Below are positions 53,315-62,460 of a stretch of 64,000 nt of DNA, one piece after another. This DNA comes from Shinella sumterensis (GTDB lineage: Bacteria; Pseudomonadota; Alphaproteobacteria; Rhizobiales; Rhizobiaceae), in the NCBI RefSeq assembly GCF_004514425.2, contig NZ_MYFN02000001.1:744515-808514 (forward strand). Direction: 5' to 3'. The notes under the pieces are model-generated. The model saw nothing but the letters and a program-made list of their open reading frames with translations. It made no database searches and was not told the origin of the DNA. The number at the start of each line of letters is the position of its first letter. Within the stretch, counting starts at the first letter, position 1. The translations under genes and the position numbers were made by a program.

Positions 53315-54924
53315 CCATGAATGGCAAGGCCTACTTCGTCGGGCTGGACGGTGGCACGGGCGGCGCCCGGGCCATCGTGGTCGACCACGACGGCAACGTC
53401 GTTTCGATGGCCACGCACGACTACGAGACCACATTTCCACGTCCGGGCTGGGCCGAGCAGACGCCCGCCGACTGGTGGCGCGCCGCGTGCCTTGCGGTTC
53501 GTCAGGCGGTGCGCGAAGCGGGTATACCGGCGGCCTCCGTCAAGGCCATCTCTGCCGACGGCACGTCCAGCACGCTTGTTGCACTCGATGGCAATCTACA
53601 GCCGACCATGCCGGCGATCCTGTGGATGGACAGCCGTGCCGCCCAGCAGGCCCGCCGCATGACGCAGACCAACGATGCGGCGCTTCGCCGGTCGCGCCTT
53701 GGCGTTAGTTCCGAATGGATGCTGCCGAAAATCCTCTGGATTAAGGAATCAACGCCATCGATCTACGAGCGCTCCCGCTGGTTCGTCGAGATGACCGACT
53801 ATCTTGCACTGCGCCTCACGGGACGGCTGACACTCGGCCTCAACCACATCACCAACCGCTGGTTCTACGATGGTCGACGCGGTGGCTGGCCCGAGGATTT
53901 CTTCACTCGGATCGGCCTTGGAGACATCACGGCACGCTTCCCGGATGAGATCCTTCCGCTCGCCGAACCGATAGGGCCGCTGACCTCCGAGGCCGCTGAC
54001 CAGTTGGGCCTTTTGCCGGGAACGCTCGTCGTCTGCGGCGGTACGGATGCCTATGTCGCGATGGTGGGCCTTGACGTCTGCCGCCCCGGCCGCACGGCCT
54101 TCATCACCGGGTCCTCGCATCTTGTCCTGCCGATGACGGACCGGGATGTGGAGGTGCCGGGCATCTTCGGGCCGCATCCCGATTGCGTGGTGCCCGGCCT
54201 GTTCGTCATGGAAGGCGGGCAGGTCTCTTCGGGGTCCATCGTGCGATGGTGGCATGATCATATCGGCCGGCTTGGCCAGGGGGGCGGGGACACTTACGGC
54301 GACATGCTTCGCCAGGCGGAAAGCATGCCGATCGGCGCCGATGGCCTTGTGGCGCTCGATTTCTGGCAGGGCAACCGCAATCCCTATATCGATTACGAAC
54401 TTCAGGGCGCGCTATGGGGGCTGACGCTGAAGCACACGCCCGCCCACATGCTGCGCGCATTGATCGAGTCCGTCGCCTATGGCACGGAAAACATTCTGCG
54501 CACGTTGCGGGCGCATGCGATTTCCATCGAAACGATGGTGATCTGCGGCGGTGCCACCCGAACGCCGTTCCTCACCCAGATGCATGCCGATGTCTGCGGC
54601 ATTCCGATTGCCGTTCCCAAGGTGTTGGATGCGACGGCCTTCGGCTCCGCGATCAATGCGGCGGTCGGCGCCGGTTTCTATGGCTCGCTGCCCGAGGCAT
54701 CGGGGCATATGGTGAAAGAAAGCCATGTCGTGGAACCCGACATGCGCCGCAACGATGCCTATGGCGAGGTGTTCGAGTTCTACCGCGAAACCCACGAGGC
54801 CATGTCGCCACTCATGCACCGCATGGCGCGGCGTGGACAGGAAACGCTAAGGAGCGGCAAGACGGTCGATCTTGCTTTGCCCGATACCGCGCCGCGCATG
54901 GCCATGGCGCAACCTGCCGAATGA
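53311..54924 (+). CDS. FGGY-family carbohydrate kinase, ribulokinase-like group
   Basis: A 537-residue kinase with the phosphate motif YFVGLDGGTGGARAIVVD, ISADGTSSTLVAL, VVCGGTDAYVAMVGLDVCRP, and the ATP/adenosine region VICGGATRTPFLTQM. The segment GGQVSSGSIVRWWHDHI is typical of a ribulokinase-like FGGY subgroup that acts on pentuloses or pentitols. The ATG overlaps the permease stop by ATGA. It is the last gene of the SorC-controlled operon, ahead of a bidirectional terminator. The substrate is unknown. Confidence 0.87.
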   Translation: MTMNGKAYFVGLDGGTGGARAIVVDHDGNVVSMATHDYETTFPRPGWAEQTPADWWRAACLAVRQAVREAGIPAASVKAISADGTSSTLVALDGNLQPTMPAILWMDSRAAQQARRMTQTNDAALRRSRLGVSSEWMLPKILWIKESTPSIYERSRWFVEMTDYLALRLTGRLTLGLNHITNRWFYDGRRGGWPEDFFTRIGLGDITARFPDEILPLAEPIGPLTSEAADQLGLLPGTLVVCGGTDAYVAMVGLDVCRPGRTAFITGSSHLVLPMTDRDVEVPGIFGPHPDCVVPGLFVMEGGQVSSGSIVRWWHDHIGRLGQGGGDTYGDMLRQAESMPIGADGLVALDFWQGNRNPYIDYELQGALWGLTLKHTPAHMLRALIESVAYGTENILRTLRAHAISIETMVICGGATRTPFLTQMHADVCGIPIAVPKVLDATAFGSAINAAVGAGFYGSLPEASGHMVKESHVVEPDMRRNDAYGEVFEFYRETHEAMSPLMHRMARRGQETLRSGKTVDLALPDTAPRMAMAQPAE

Positions 54925-54930
54925 AAAATG

Positions 54931-54951
54931 GCCCGTCTGTGCAAGACGGGC
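54931..54951. terminator. Bidirectional hairpin terminator between the kinase and lipA
   Basis: GCCCGTCT and AGACGGGC form a perfect 8-bp stem with a five-base loop, 6 bp after the kinase stop and 12 bp beyond the lipA stop. Minus-strand transcripts meet a five-T run (CATTTTTC), so it works best for lipA; plus-strand transcripts meet TCCTTC. Confidence 0.75.
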
Positions 54952-54963
54952 TCCTTCAGCTCG

Positions 54964-55932
54964 TCAACCGAGCAGCTTCTTCTCCCGCGCCGCCTTCAGC
55001 CTTGCGAAATCGTCGCCGGCATGGTGCGAGGAGCGGGTGAGCGGGCTCGACGATACCATCAGGAAGCCCTTGGAATAGGCCACCGTCTCGTAGGACTTGA
55101 ACTCGTCGGGCGTCACGAAGCGGTCCACCTTGTGGTGCTTGCGGGTCGGCTGGAGATACTGGCCGATGGTCAGGAAGTCGACATCGGCCGTGCGCAGGTC
55201 GTCCATCAGCTGGAGCACTTCGTTGCGCTCCTCGCCGAGACCCACCATGATGCCCGACTTGGTGAACATGGTCGGATCCAGCTCCTTCACGCGCTGCAGA
55301 AGCCGCACGGAGTGGAAGTAGCGCGCGCCCGGGCGCACCGTCAGGTAATTGCCCGGCACGGTCTCCATATTGTGGTTGAAAACGTCAGGCTTGGCGGCGA
55401 CGACGCGCTCCAGCGCGCCCGGCTTCTTCAGGAAATCGGGCGTGAGGATTTCGATCGTCGTCAGCGGCGACGCCGCGCGAATGGCCCAGATCACCTTCTC
55501 GAAGTGCTCCGCGCCGCCATCGTCCAGATCGTCGCGGTCGACGGAGGTGATGACGACATGCGACAGGCCCATCTGCCTGACGGCCTTGGCGACGTTTTCC
55601 GGCTCGGCCATGTCGAGCGCGTTCGGCTTGCCGGTCGCGACATTGCAGAAGGCGCAGGCGCGGGTGCAGATCTCACCCATGATCATGAAGGTGGCGTGCT
55701 TCTTGTCCCAGCATTCCCCGATATTCGGGCAGCCGGCCTCCTCGCACACCGTCACCAGCTTGTGGGAGCGCACCAGCTCGCGCGTCTCCTGGTAGCCCTT
55801 GGAGACCGGCGCCTTGACGCGGATCCATTCCGGCTTGCGCAGCACTTCCGTGTCCGGCTTGTGGGCCTTTTCCGGATGGCGCACGCGCGGTGCGCCGGGA
55901 TCGGGATTGGTGCGGTCGAGAATGGTGACCAT
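54964..55932 (-). CDS. lipA: Lipoyl synthase LipA (radical SAM)
   Basis: A 322-residue enzyme of normal LipA length. The auxiliary cluster cysteines [13 protein letters not shown], the radical SAM motif [10 protein letters not shown] and the C-terminal RSSHHAGD are all present. It inserts two sulfurs into octanoyl groups on dehydrogenase E2 subunits. The ATG at 55932 lies one base after the stop of the upstream isomerase gene, so it is co-translated with a polyol pathway gene, an odd place for lipA. Whether this is the only lipA of the genome cannot be seen here. Confidence 0.95.
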   Translation of the reverse strand: MVTILDRTNPDPGAPRVRHPEKAHKPDTEVLRKPEWIRVKAPVSKGYQETRELVRSHKLVTVCEEAGCPNIGECWDKKHATFMIMGEICTRACAFCNVATGKPNALDMAEPENVAKAVRQMGLSHVVITSVDRDDLDDGGAEHFEKVIWAIRAASPLTTIEILTPDFLKKPGALERVVAAKPDVFNHNMETVPGNYLTVRPGARYFHSVRLLQRVKELDPTMFTKSGIMVGLGEERNEVLQLMDDLRTADVDFLTIGQYLQPTRKHHKVDRFVTPDEFKSYETVAYSKGFLMVSSSPLTRSSHHAGDDFARLKAAREKKLLG

Positions 55933-55933
55933 G

Positions 55934-56704
55934 TCAGGCCTCTGCCAGAGCGGGAAAGGCACGGGCAATCGACAGGAAGTCCTCCGCCTTCAGGCTTGCG
56001 CCGCCGACCAGCGCGCCATCCACATGATCGATCCCCATCAGCTCGTGCGCGTTGGCGCCCTTAACGGACCCGCCATAGAGCAGGCGCATCCCCGCACACT
56101 CGGAGCCGAACCGCGCGCTCAACTGATCACGCATGAAGCGATGCACTTCGGCGACATCCTTAACGGTGGGCGTGAGGCCGGTGCCGATGGCCCATACCGG
56201 CTCATACGCGACGACGACGTTTCGTGGCGTCGCGCTGTCCGGCACGGATTTCAGGAGTTGCCGCTCGATGACTGCAAGCGTCTTACCCTGCGCCTTCTCT
56301 GCGCCCGTTTCGCCGATGCAGACGATGGCGGTCAGGCCAGAGGCGATGGCCGCCCGTGCCTTGCGGCAAACGAGATCATCCGTTTCAGCATGATCCGCCC
56401 GCCGCTCGGAGTGGCCGACAATGACGAAGCGCGCACCGCAATCGGCAAGCATATCAGCGGAGACATCGCCGGTATGCGCGCCGGCCTGGCCGGTATGGCA
56501 ATCCTGACCGCCGATCTGGATCCGGGTTGCCTTTGCTGCGGAGGCGGCTCGGTGGACAAGCGTTGCCGGAGCGCAGAGCAAAGTGTCGAAGACATCAGGC
56601 AGGTGCGCGATTCCCGCGGCGATTGCTTCAAGGGTCGCGAGTGCGCTGGCCGTGCCGTTCATTTTCCAGTTGCCGGCGAGGAGGGGTCTGATGGCGGGTG
56701 TCAT
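55934..56704 (-). CDS. tpiB: Triose-phosphate isomerase family enzyme (TpiB/EryH type)
   Basis: A 256-residue TIM barrel with the active residues in place: NWKMNG (Lys), VGHSERR (His), [11 protein letters not shown] (Glu) and the phosphate loops LLYGGSVKG and GGASL. It lies 10 bp after a GlpD/EryB-type gene. Rhizobia and Brucella use a second TIM paralogue (EryH) to isomerise L-erythrulose phosphate during erythritol use; that role fits the adjacent erythritol-kinase-like gene, but ordinary dihydroxyacetone phosphate isomerisation is possible too. Confidence 0.9.
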   Translation of the reverse strand: MTPAIRPLLAGNWKMNGTASALATLEAIAAGIAHLPDVFDTLLCAPATLVHRAASAAKATRIQIGGQDCHTGQAGAHTGDVSADMLADCGARFVIVGHSERRADHAETDDLVCRKARAAIASGLTAIVCIGETGAEKAQGKTLAVIERQLLKSVPDSATPRNVVVAYEPVWAIGTGLTPTVKDVAEVHRFMRDQLSARFGSECAGMRLLYGGSVKGANAHELMGIDHVDGALVGGASLKAEDFLSIARAFPALAEA

Positions 56705-56714
56705 GCGGGTATCC

Positions 56715-58448
56715 CTAGGATGCGTTGGAACGGAGAGCGGAGGGCACGGGCGGCAATTCCACGCGATACCGTTCGTCGAGCGCCGCTACCGTCGCGGCGA
56801 TTTCCGCCTCGCGGCGCTGCCTGTCCCAGCCGAGCGCATCTGCGGCGATGCGCGCGATGGCATCGAGGCTCGCCCGTGTGATGGCGTTCTCAAACGGCAT
56901 GAGTGTTCTGCGCAGCACGATATCGGAGAGTCGGGTGACGCGCTCCTCGGCCACGATCCAGCGGATTTCGCCTGCGCGGTAGCGGGAAGCCTCGTCCACC
57001 GTCTCGCCGCCATCGGCCGCAACATGACGCGCGACATCGTCGGCCTGGCTGCCGTACCGCTCGACGAGGACTGTGCAAGCGGCCTCGTCGAGGTCGTGGC
57101 GGGCCATGAGCCTGCGAATGAAGGTCAGGCGCTTCTGGGCGTCGTTGTCGAGCCCCGCGCTTCCGCCGATCGGAACATCCAGCGTGCTGCACTGGCGGTT
57201 CAGGCCAAGGCGTGCCAGAACGGTATCGGCGATCTGCTCTGCGCAGGCGCGATAGGTGGTCCACTTGCCGCCGACGAGCGCCAATACCGGGAAGCGCCGA
57301 TTGCCATCCGGTTCGAAATCCCGAAGGAAGTGATCGCGGCTGATCGCGCCGGTCGTTCCTTCACCGCTATAGGGAAGCGGACGAACCCCGGCATAGGTGA
57401 AGACGATTTCTTCGCGCCGTGCGGCTGTGCCGGGCATGACCTGTTCCAGCACATCGAAGAGATAGTCGATCTCCTCGTCCGAGCAACGTACCGTATCGGG
57501 GTCGCGTGTACGAATGTCGGTGGTGCCGAGCAGGACGTGCCCCGCGTCGAGCGCATAGACGAGGCAGGCGCGGAAATCCCGAGTTTCGAAGTAGAGCATG
57601 CCGTCGCCCAGCTGGCGGGCGATGTCAGGCCGGTGCAGGACGATATGTGAACCACGCGTGCCGCCTATCAGTTGCCCGTCGATGCCGAGTTTGCGATTTG
57701 CCTCGTCCGCCCAGGGGCCGGCACAGTTGATCACGAGGCGTGGCCGCAGTGCAATCTCCTCCGCGCTGACCTCGTCGCGCAGGATGACCTGATCGCCGTC
57801 CGAACCAGCCAGTGCCATATAAGGCACGGCGATGGATGCGGGGCAGTCCCGTTCGGCGTCCTTGATGAGCTCCAGCGCGAGGCGTTCCGGGTGGGTCAGC
57901 CGTGCGTCATAATATTCGGCCACCGCCTTGATCCGCTGCGAAAGGCCGGGCATCCGGGTCCGTAGTTCGCCGCGCGAAACGATGCGATGGCCGGGCATCG
58001 CGCTCGTGGCCCGCCCAAAGCGATCGAAAAACACCAGCCCCAGCTTTACCACCGCAATTCCCTTGGCGCCCGGCGTTTTCTTCAGCTTGAGGAAACGCAG
58101 GCCTGCAGAAAACAGCCCGCCGAACCAGCTGAAGGCCGGAACCCATACGGGCAGGGGTTTGACGAGATGGTGGGCATTGCGAACCAGATGATTGCGCTCG
58201 ATGACGGATTCGCGCACCAGCGCAAACTCGCCCGTCTCAAGATAGCGGAGCCCGCCATGGATGAGCCGCGACGGCGCCGCGCTGGTGCCGGAGGCGAAGT
58301 CACCCTTGTCCACCAGTACGACAGGCACGCCTTGCAGTGACAGGTCGCGGAAGAGCCCGATCCCGTTGATGCCGCCGCCGACAATAAGGACCGGTTGTGC
58401 GGCTGTGGCAGCCCTTAACGCGGCGATTGCTTCTGTTCTGTTTCGCAC
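56715..58448 (-). CDS. FAD-dependent polyol phosphate dehydrogenase, GlpD/EryB family
   Basis: A 577-residue flavoprotein, longer than the other GlpD here. It shows the FAD motif VLIVGGGINGIGLFRDLSLQ, PSRLIHGGLRYLETGE, NCAGPWADEANR and VGGKWTTYRACAEQI, plus an extended C-terminal domain. The start is a GTG at 58448 with AGAGGGG upstream. It heads an operon with a TIM-family isomerase and lipA, divergent from an erythritol-kinase-like gene. Oxidation of glycerol-3-phosphate or of erythritol phosphate (EryB) are both possible; position favours the latter. Confidence 0.87.
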   Translation of the reverse strand: MRNRTEAIAALRAATAAQPVLIVGGGINGIGLFRDLSLQGVPVVLVDKGDFASGTSAAPSRLIHGGLRYLETGEFALVRESVIERNHLVRNAHHLVKPLPVWVPAFSWFGGLFSAGLRFLKLKKTPGAKGIAVVKLGLVFFDRFGRATSAMPGHRIVSRGELRTRMPGLSQRIKAVAEYYDARLTHPERLALELIKDAERDCPASIAVPYMALAGSDGDQVILRDEVSAEEIALRPRLVINCAGPWADEANRKLGIDGQLIGGTRGSHIVLHRPDIARQLGDGMLYFETRDFRACLVYALDAGHVLLGTTDIRTRDPDTVRCSDEEIDYLFDVLEQVMPGTAARREEIVFTYAGVRPLPYSGEGTTGAISRDHFLRDFEPDGNRRFPVLALVGGKWTTYRACAEQIADTVLARLGLNRQCSTLDVPIGGSAGLDNDAQKRLTFIRRLMARHDLDEAACTVLVERYGSQADDVARHVAADGGETVDEASRYRAGEIRWIVAEERVTRLSDIVLRRTLMPFENAITRASLDAIARIAADALGWDRQRREAEIAATVAALDERYRVELPPVPSALRSNAS

Positions 58449-58714
58449 GAAAGCCCCTCTTGACCGTCATCCTCAGAAGATGGGGCTGCTATAATGGCAT
58501 TTTATTACTTTTGAAAGGCACCATGCTTCGGTCGCGAACCGACATGTAAAAAATATCATGCAATATCAGTTATTTATTTCTGTAAAAAATTTCCTTACGA
58601 ATTCGATTGACAATTCAGGCCCGTCCAATAGCCTAGCTCACGAGGAACAAAGCCGATGAGACCGAATGGTCCATGTGCCGGGTGGAGACGGCGCGTCGGC
58701 GAGGAGGAGAAACC
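58449..58714. other. Divergent promoter region between the dehydrogenase and kinase genes
   Basis: About 265 bp, strongly AT-rich from 58495 to 58605. TGTAAAAAATATC and TGTAAAAAATTTC occur as a direct repeat about 35 bp apart, a possible regulator site. TTGACA (58607-58612) may be a -35 element for the kinase side. No regulator gene is adjacent. Confidence 0.45.
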
Positions 58715-60256
58715 ATGCGGGAACGCCTGATCGGCATCGACGCCGGTGGCACCATGACCAAGGTCGTGTTGTTCGACGTCAAGGGAAACGAACTCGCCTG
58801 CGAGCGTCGCCCCAATATCATGCTTTTGCCCCAAGAGGGCTGGACCGAGCGGGACGCCGACGTCATGTGGCGCGCGACCTGCGAGTGCCTGCGCGTGCTA
58901 CTTGAAAAGACCGGAACCAACCCCGCGGACATCATTGCGGTCACGCCGTCAGGCTATGGTGGCGGTGCGTATTTCGTCGACGCGGAAGGTAATGCGGTCG
59001 CCAACGGGCTGGTCTCCACCGATACGCGCTCCATACCGCTTATCGAGCGCTGGAAACGCTCCGGACTTGCCGCCGAAGTCTCGCGGCATATCGAGCAGCA
59101 AGTCTGGCCGGGCCAGACGTTTCCCATCATGGCCTGGTTCCAGGAGAATGCGCCGGAGGTGATGCGGCGTGCCAGATATATGCTGCCCTGCAAGGATTTC
59201 CTGCGCATGCGGCTTTGCGGCGATATCTCGACGGACCCTACGGACGGCGGCTGTGCCGGCATCATCAACGTAACAAAATCCGATATTTCCCGGGAGGCCT
59301 TCGAGGCCGCCGGCATGCAGGGGGGGCTCGAAAAGCTGCCGCCGGTTCGGCCTTCCGTCGAGGTGGTGGGTCATATTCCGGCATCCGTTGCCGCCCTGAC
59401 CGGGCTTCGCGAAGGAACGCCCGTCGTGCGCGGCGTGTATGATGTCGTCGGTTGTGCGCTGGCGTCCGGTGCCGTCAGTCCACGCCAGCTCGCAGCGGTT
59501 GCCGGCACGTTCAGCATCCATTCGACGGTCCATCGCAAGCCCTCACTTAACCCGCTGCCGACCATCCAGACGCCCTATCCGGTCGACGGACAGGTGCTGG
59601 CTACCACGGCGACGCCGACGTCGGCCAGCAATCTCGAATGGCTATGCAAGACCATGCTGTCTGCAGAAGCGCAGCGCGCGGTGCTGGAAGGACGCAGCAT
59701 CTATGATGTGTGCAATGAACTCGTCGCTGGCGCCATTGACCGAACCAACGGCATCCTGTTCTTCCCGTTCCTTTATGACGGCCCGCGCGGTGCGCCGGGC
59801 GGCTTCCTCGGGCTTCGTGCCGGTGTGCAGCTTCCCGATATCGTGCGCGCGGTCTACGAGGGCGTGGTCTTCGCCCACCGCTACGACATGACCTACCTGC
59901 TGACAGGACCGGATGCAGCCAACCCCGAGGTTATCAGGCTCGCGGGTGGCCCCACGCGCAGTCGTGTCTGGGCGCAAATGTTTGCCGATGGCCTCGGCCT
60001 GCCTGTCGAAATCGCCAATGGCAGTGAATTCGGCGCCAAGGGCGGTGCGATTTGCGCTGCCGTGGCGACCGGCGTCTATCCGGATGTGGCAACCGCGATC
60101 TCGAACATGGTCCATGTCGAGCAGCGGCTCGAGCCGGATGGCGCACGCGCAGCCGTGCTCAGCCAGAAATACAAGACCTATCTCACGGCCATCGACATGG
60201 TGGCGGATCTCTGGTCGGCCGGCAGCGGCGACCAGGCGCTTGCCTGCGCAAGCTGA
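58715..60256 (+). CDS. eryA: FGGY-family kinase, erythritol kinase-like (EryA)
   Basis: A 513-residue kinase. The start at 58715 has GAGGAGGAG upstream. The N-terminus RLIGIDAGGTMTKVVLFDVKGNE, VTPSGYGGGAYFVD, CKDFLRMRLCGDISTDPTDG and VAGTFSIHSTVH match what I recall of Brucella/rhizobial erythritol kinase, whose length is about 519. It would make L-erythritol-4-phosphate. It is followed by a GlpSTPQ-type importer and is divergent from a GlpD/EryB-type gene and a TIM-family isomerase, a coherent erythritol or glycerol set. Glycerol kinase itself is less likely on motif grounds. Confidence 0.78.
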   Translation: MRERLIGIDAGGTMTKVVLFDVKGNELACERRPNIMLLPQEGWTERDADVMWRATCECLRVLLEKTGTNPADIIAVTPSGYGGGAYFVDAEGNAVANGLVSTDTRSIPLIERWKRSGLAAEVSRHIEQQVWPGQTFPIMAWFQENAPEVMRRARYMLPCKDFLRMRLCGDISTDPTDGGCAGIINVTKSDISREAFEAAGMQGGLEKLPPVRPSVEVVGHIPASVAALTGLREGTPVVRGVYDVVGCALASGAVSPRQLAAVAGTFSIHSTVHRKPSLNPLPTIQTPYPVDGQVLATTATPTSASNLEWLCKTMLSAEAQRAVLEGRSIYDVCNELVAGAIDRTNGILFFPFLYDGPRGAPGGFLGLRAGVQLPDIVRAVYEGVVFAHRYDMTYLLTGPDAANPEVIRLAGGPTRSRVWAQMFADGLGLPVEIANGSEFGAKGGAICAAVATGVYPDVATAISNMVHVEQRLEPDGARAAVLSQKYKTYLTAIDMVADLWSAGSGDQALACAS

Positions 60257-60291
60257 GCGCATCGCCCAACCGCATTGAAGAGGACTGAACC

Positions 60292-61374
60292 GTGCTTGAA
60301 TTGCGCCATGTGGAAAAGACCGTGGGCCGGGATACGCATGTCCATGCGACATCGCTTGCCTTGGAGCGAGGCTCGCTGAACGTGCTGCTGGGCCCGACCT
60401 TGTCGGGCAAGACGTCGCTGATGCGGCTGATGGCGGGGCTCGACACGCCGACGGCGGGCTCGGTGTGGTTCGACGGCAAGGACGTCACGGGCGTGCGCGT
60501 GCAGGACCGCGGCGTCGCCATGGTCTACCAGCAGTTCATCAACTATCCGGCACTGACCGTGTACGAGAACATCGCCTCGCCGATGCGCATCAAGGGCGCC
60601 GACAAGGCGACCGTCGACCGCGAGGTGCGCAAGGCGGCCGAACTGCTGAAGCTCACACCCTATCTCGACCGCACGCCGCTCAACCTGTCGGGCGGCCAGC
60701 AGCAGCGCACGGCGCTGGCGCGCGCCATCGTCAAGAATGCCAGCCTTGTTCTGCTCGACGAGCCGCTCGCCAATCTCGACTACAAGCTGCGCGAGGAACT
60801 GCGCCTGGAACTGCCGAAGATTTTTGCCGCCTCCGGCGCGATCTTCGTCTATGCGACGACGGAGCCTTCGGAAGCGCTGCTTCTGGGCGGCAACACCGCC
60901 ACCCTGTCGGAGGGCCGCATCACGCAGTTCGGCCGGACCATCGACGTCTATCGCCGGCCGAACGATCTCCTGACGGCCCGCACCTTTGCCGACCCACCGC
61001 TGAACGCCATGGATGTCGTCAAGCGGAATGGTCAGTTCACCGCCGGCGACCGGTCCTTGCTGATAGTGCCGCAGCACCTGTCCCAGTTGGCAGATGGTCC
61101 CTGCACCATCGCGTTCCATCCGCACCACCTCTCCCTTACCAGCCAGGCGCCGGGTTCTGCACCGCTTCAGGCGCGCACGGCCATCTCGGAAATCGCGGGG
61201 TCGGAGAGCTTCGTCCATATCGAATTCGAGGGTAGTCGCTGGGTCATGCTCTCACCGGGCATCCACGATATCGAGCCGGATACGCTGATCACCGTCCATG
61301 TCGATACGCGCCACCTGATGGCCTTCGGGATGGATGGCAGGGCGCTCGGCGCGCCGGTCGCGATGGCGGCATAG
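60292..61374 (+). CDS. glpS: Polyol ABC importer ATPase GlpS-like, with altered switch residue
   Basis: A 360-residue importer ATPase. Walker A is GPTLSGKT (34-41), Q-loop VYQQFINYPALTV, signature LSGGQQQR (132-139) and Walker B VLLDEP intact. The switch-histidine position reads YATTEPSEAL, so His is replaced by Thr190. The C-terminal TOBE-like region is short. GlpS with the next gene GlpT forms the paired ATPases of the rhizobial glycerol importer. The start is a GTG at 60292 after GAAGAGG. The missing histidine suggests its own ATP site hydrolyses poorly. Confidence 0.86.
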   Translation: MLELRHVEKTVGRDTHVHATSLALERGSLNVLLGPTLSGKTSLMRLMAGLDTPTAGSVWFDGKDVTGVRVQDRGVAMVYQQFINYPALTVYENIASPMRIKGADKATVDREVRKAAELLKLTPYLDRTPLNLSGGQQQRTALARAIVKNASLVLLDEPLANLDYKLREELRLELPKIFAASGAIFVYATTEPSEALLLGGNTATLSEGRITQFGRTIDVYRRPNDLLTARTFADPPLNAMDVVKRNGQFTAGDRSLLIVPQHLSQLADGPCTIAFHPHHLSLTSQAPGSAPLQARTAISEIAGSESFVHIEFEGSRWVMLSPGIHDIEPDTLITVHVDTRHLMAFGMDGRALGAPVAMAA

Positions 61375-61386
61375 GGGGAAGAGTTC

Positions 61387-62457
61387 ATGGCACGCATCAC
61401 ACTCGATCACATACGCCATGCCTATGGAATCCGCCCCTCCGCGCCGAACGACTATGCGCTGCGTGAGGTCAATCACGAATGGAGCGACGGCGGCGCCTAT
61501 GCGCTGCTCGGGCCCTCCGGCTGCGGCAAGACCACGCTGCTCAACATCATCTCGGGGCTCTTGCAGCCCTCCGAAGGCCGCATCCTGTTCGATGGCGAGG
61601 ATGTGACGGACCTTCCGCCCGAAGCCCGAAACATCGCGCAGGTCTTTCAGTTCCCGGTCATCTACGACACCATGACCGTCTACGACAATCTCGCCTTCCC
61701 GCTGCGCAACCGTGGCGTTGCCGAGGCTGCCGTGAAGCGTCGGGTCGAGGAAATCCTCGAGATGACGGGGCTCGCTGACCGGGCAAACCGCAAGGCGCGC
61801 GGCCTCACGGCCGACCAGAAGCAGAAGATCTCGCTTGGCCGCGGCCTCGTGCGCAACGATGTGAACGCGATCCTCTTCGATGAGCCGCTGACGGTCATCG
61901 ACCCGCACATGAAGTGGCAGCTGCGTTCGCAGCTCAAGAAGCTGCATCGCCAGTTCGGTTTCACCATGGTTTATGTCACCCACGATCAGACGGAGGCGCT
62001 GACCTTCGCCGACAAGGTCGTCGTCATGTACGATGGCCAGATCGTACAGATCGGCACGCCGGCCGAGCTCTTCGAGACACCACGCCACACCTTTGTCGGC
62101 TACTTTATCGGCTCGCCCGGCATGAATGTCCTGCCGATGCAGATCGATGGTGCGACTGCCGTGATCGGCGGCGAGCGTGTCGATCTCGGCTTCGCTCCGC
62201 CCGCCAAGGCCACCGCAAAGATGGAATTCGGCATTCGCCCGGAATTCGTACGCATTGGGCGAGAGGGTCATCCCGTTCGTATCGATAAGGTCGAGGATAT
62301 CGGCAGGCACAAGATCGTGCGGGCAACCTTTGCCGGCCAGTCCGTTGCGGCGGTGATGCCGGAGGAGGACGAGGTTCCGGCGGACGCCCGCATCGCCTTC
62401 GATCCCAAAGCCATCAACATCTATGCCGACAGCTGGCGCGTCGAAAGGGGAGCCTGA
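61387..62457 (+). CDS. glpT: Polyol ABC importer ATPase GlpT-like, with altered signature motif
   Basis: A 356-residue ATPase. Walker A LGPSGCGKTT (41-50), Walker B AILFDEP (161-167) and the switch histidine H199 (YVTHDQTEAL) are canonical. The ABC signature, normally LSGGQ, is LTADQKQ (140-146). It complements GlpS: the composite site built from GlpT's Walker motifs and GlpS's signature is complete, the other is not. TOBE domain: VDLGFAPPAKATAKMEFGIR, PEFVRIG. The gap after glpS is 12 bp. Confidence 0.87.
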   Translation: MARITLDHIRHAYGIRPSAPNDYALREVNHEWSDGGAYALLGPSGCGKTTLLNIISGLLQPSEGRILFDGEDVTDLPPEARNIAQVFQFPVIYDTMTVYDNLAFPLRNRGVAEAAVKRRVEEILEMTGLADRANRKARGLTADQKQKISLGRGLVRNDVNAILFDEPLTVIDPHMKWQLRSQLKKLHRQFGFTMVYVTHDQTEALTFADKVVVMYDGQIVQIGTPAELFETPRHTFVGYFIGSPGMNVLPMQIDGATAVIGGERVDLGFAPPAKATAKMEFGIRPEFVRIGREGHPVRIDKVEDIGRHKIVRATFAGQSVAAVMPEEDEVPADARIAFDPKAINIYADSWRVERGA

Positions 62458-62460
62458 GCC

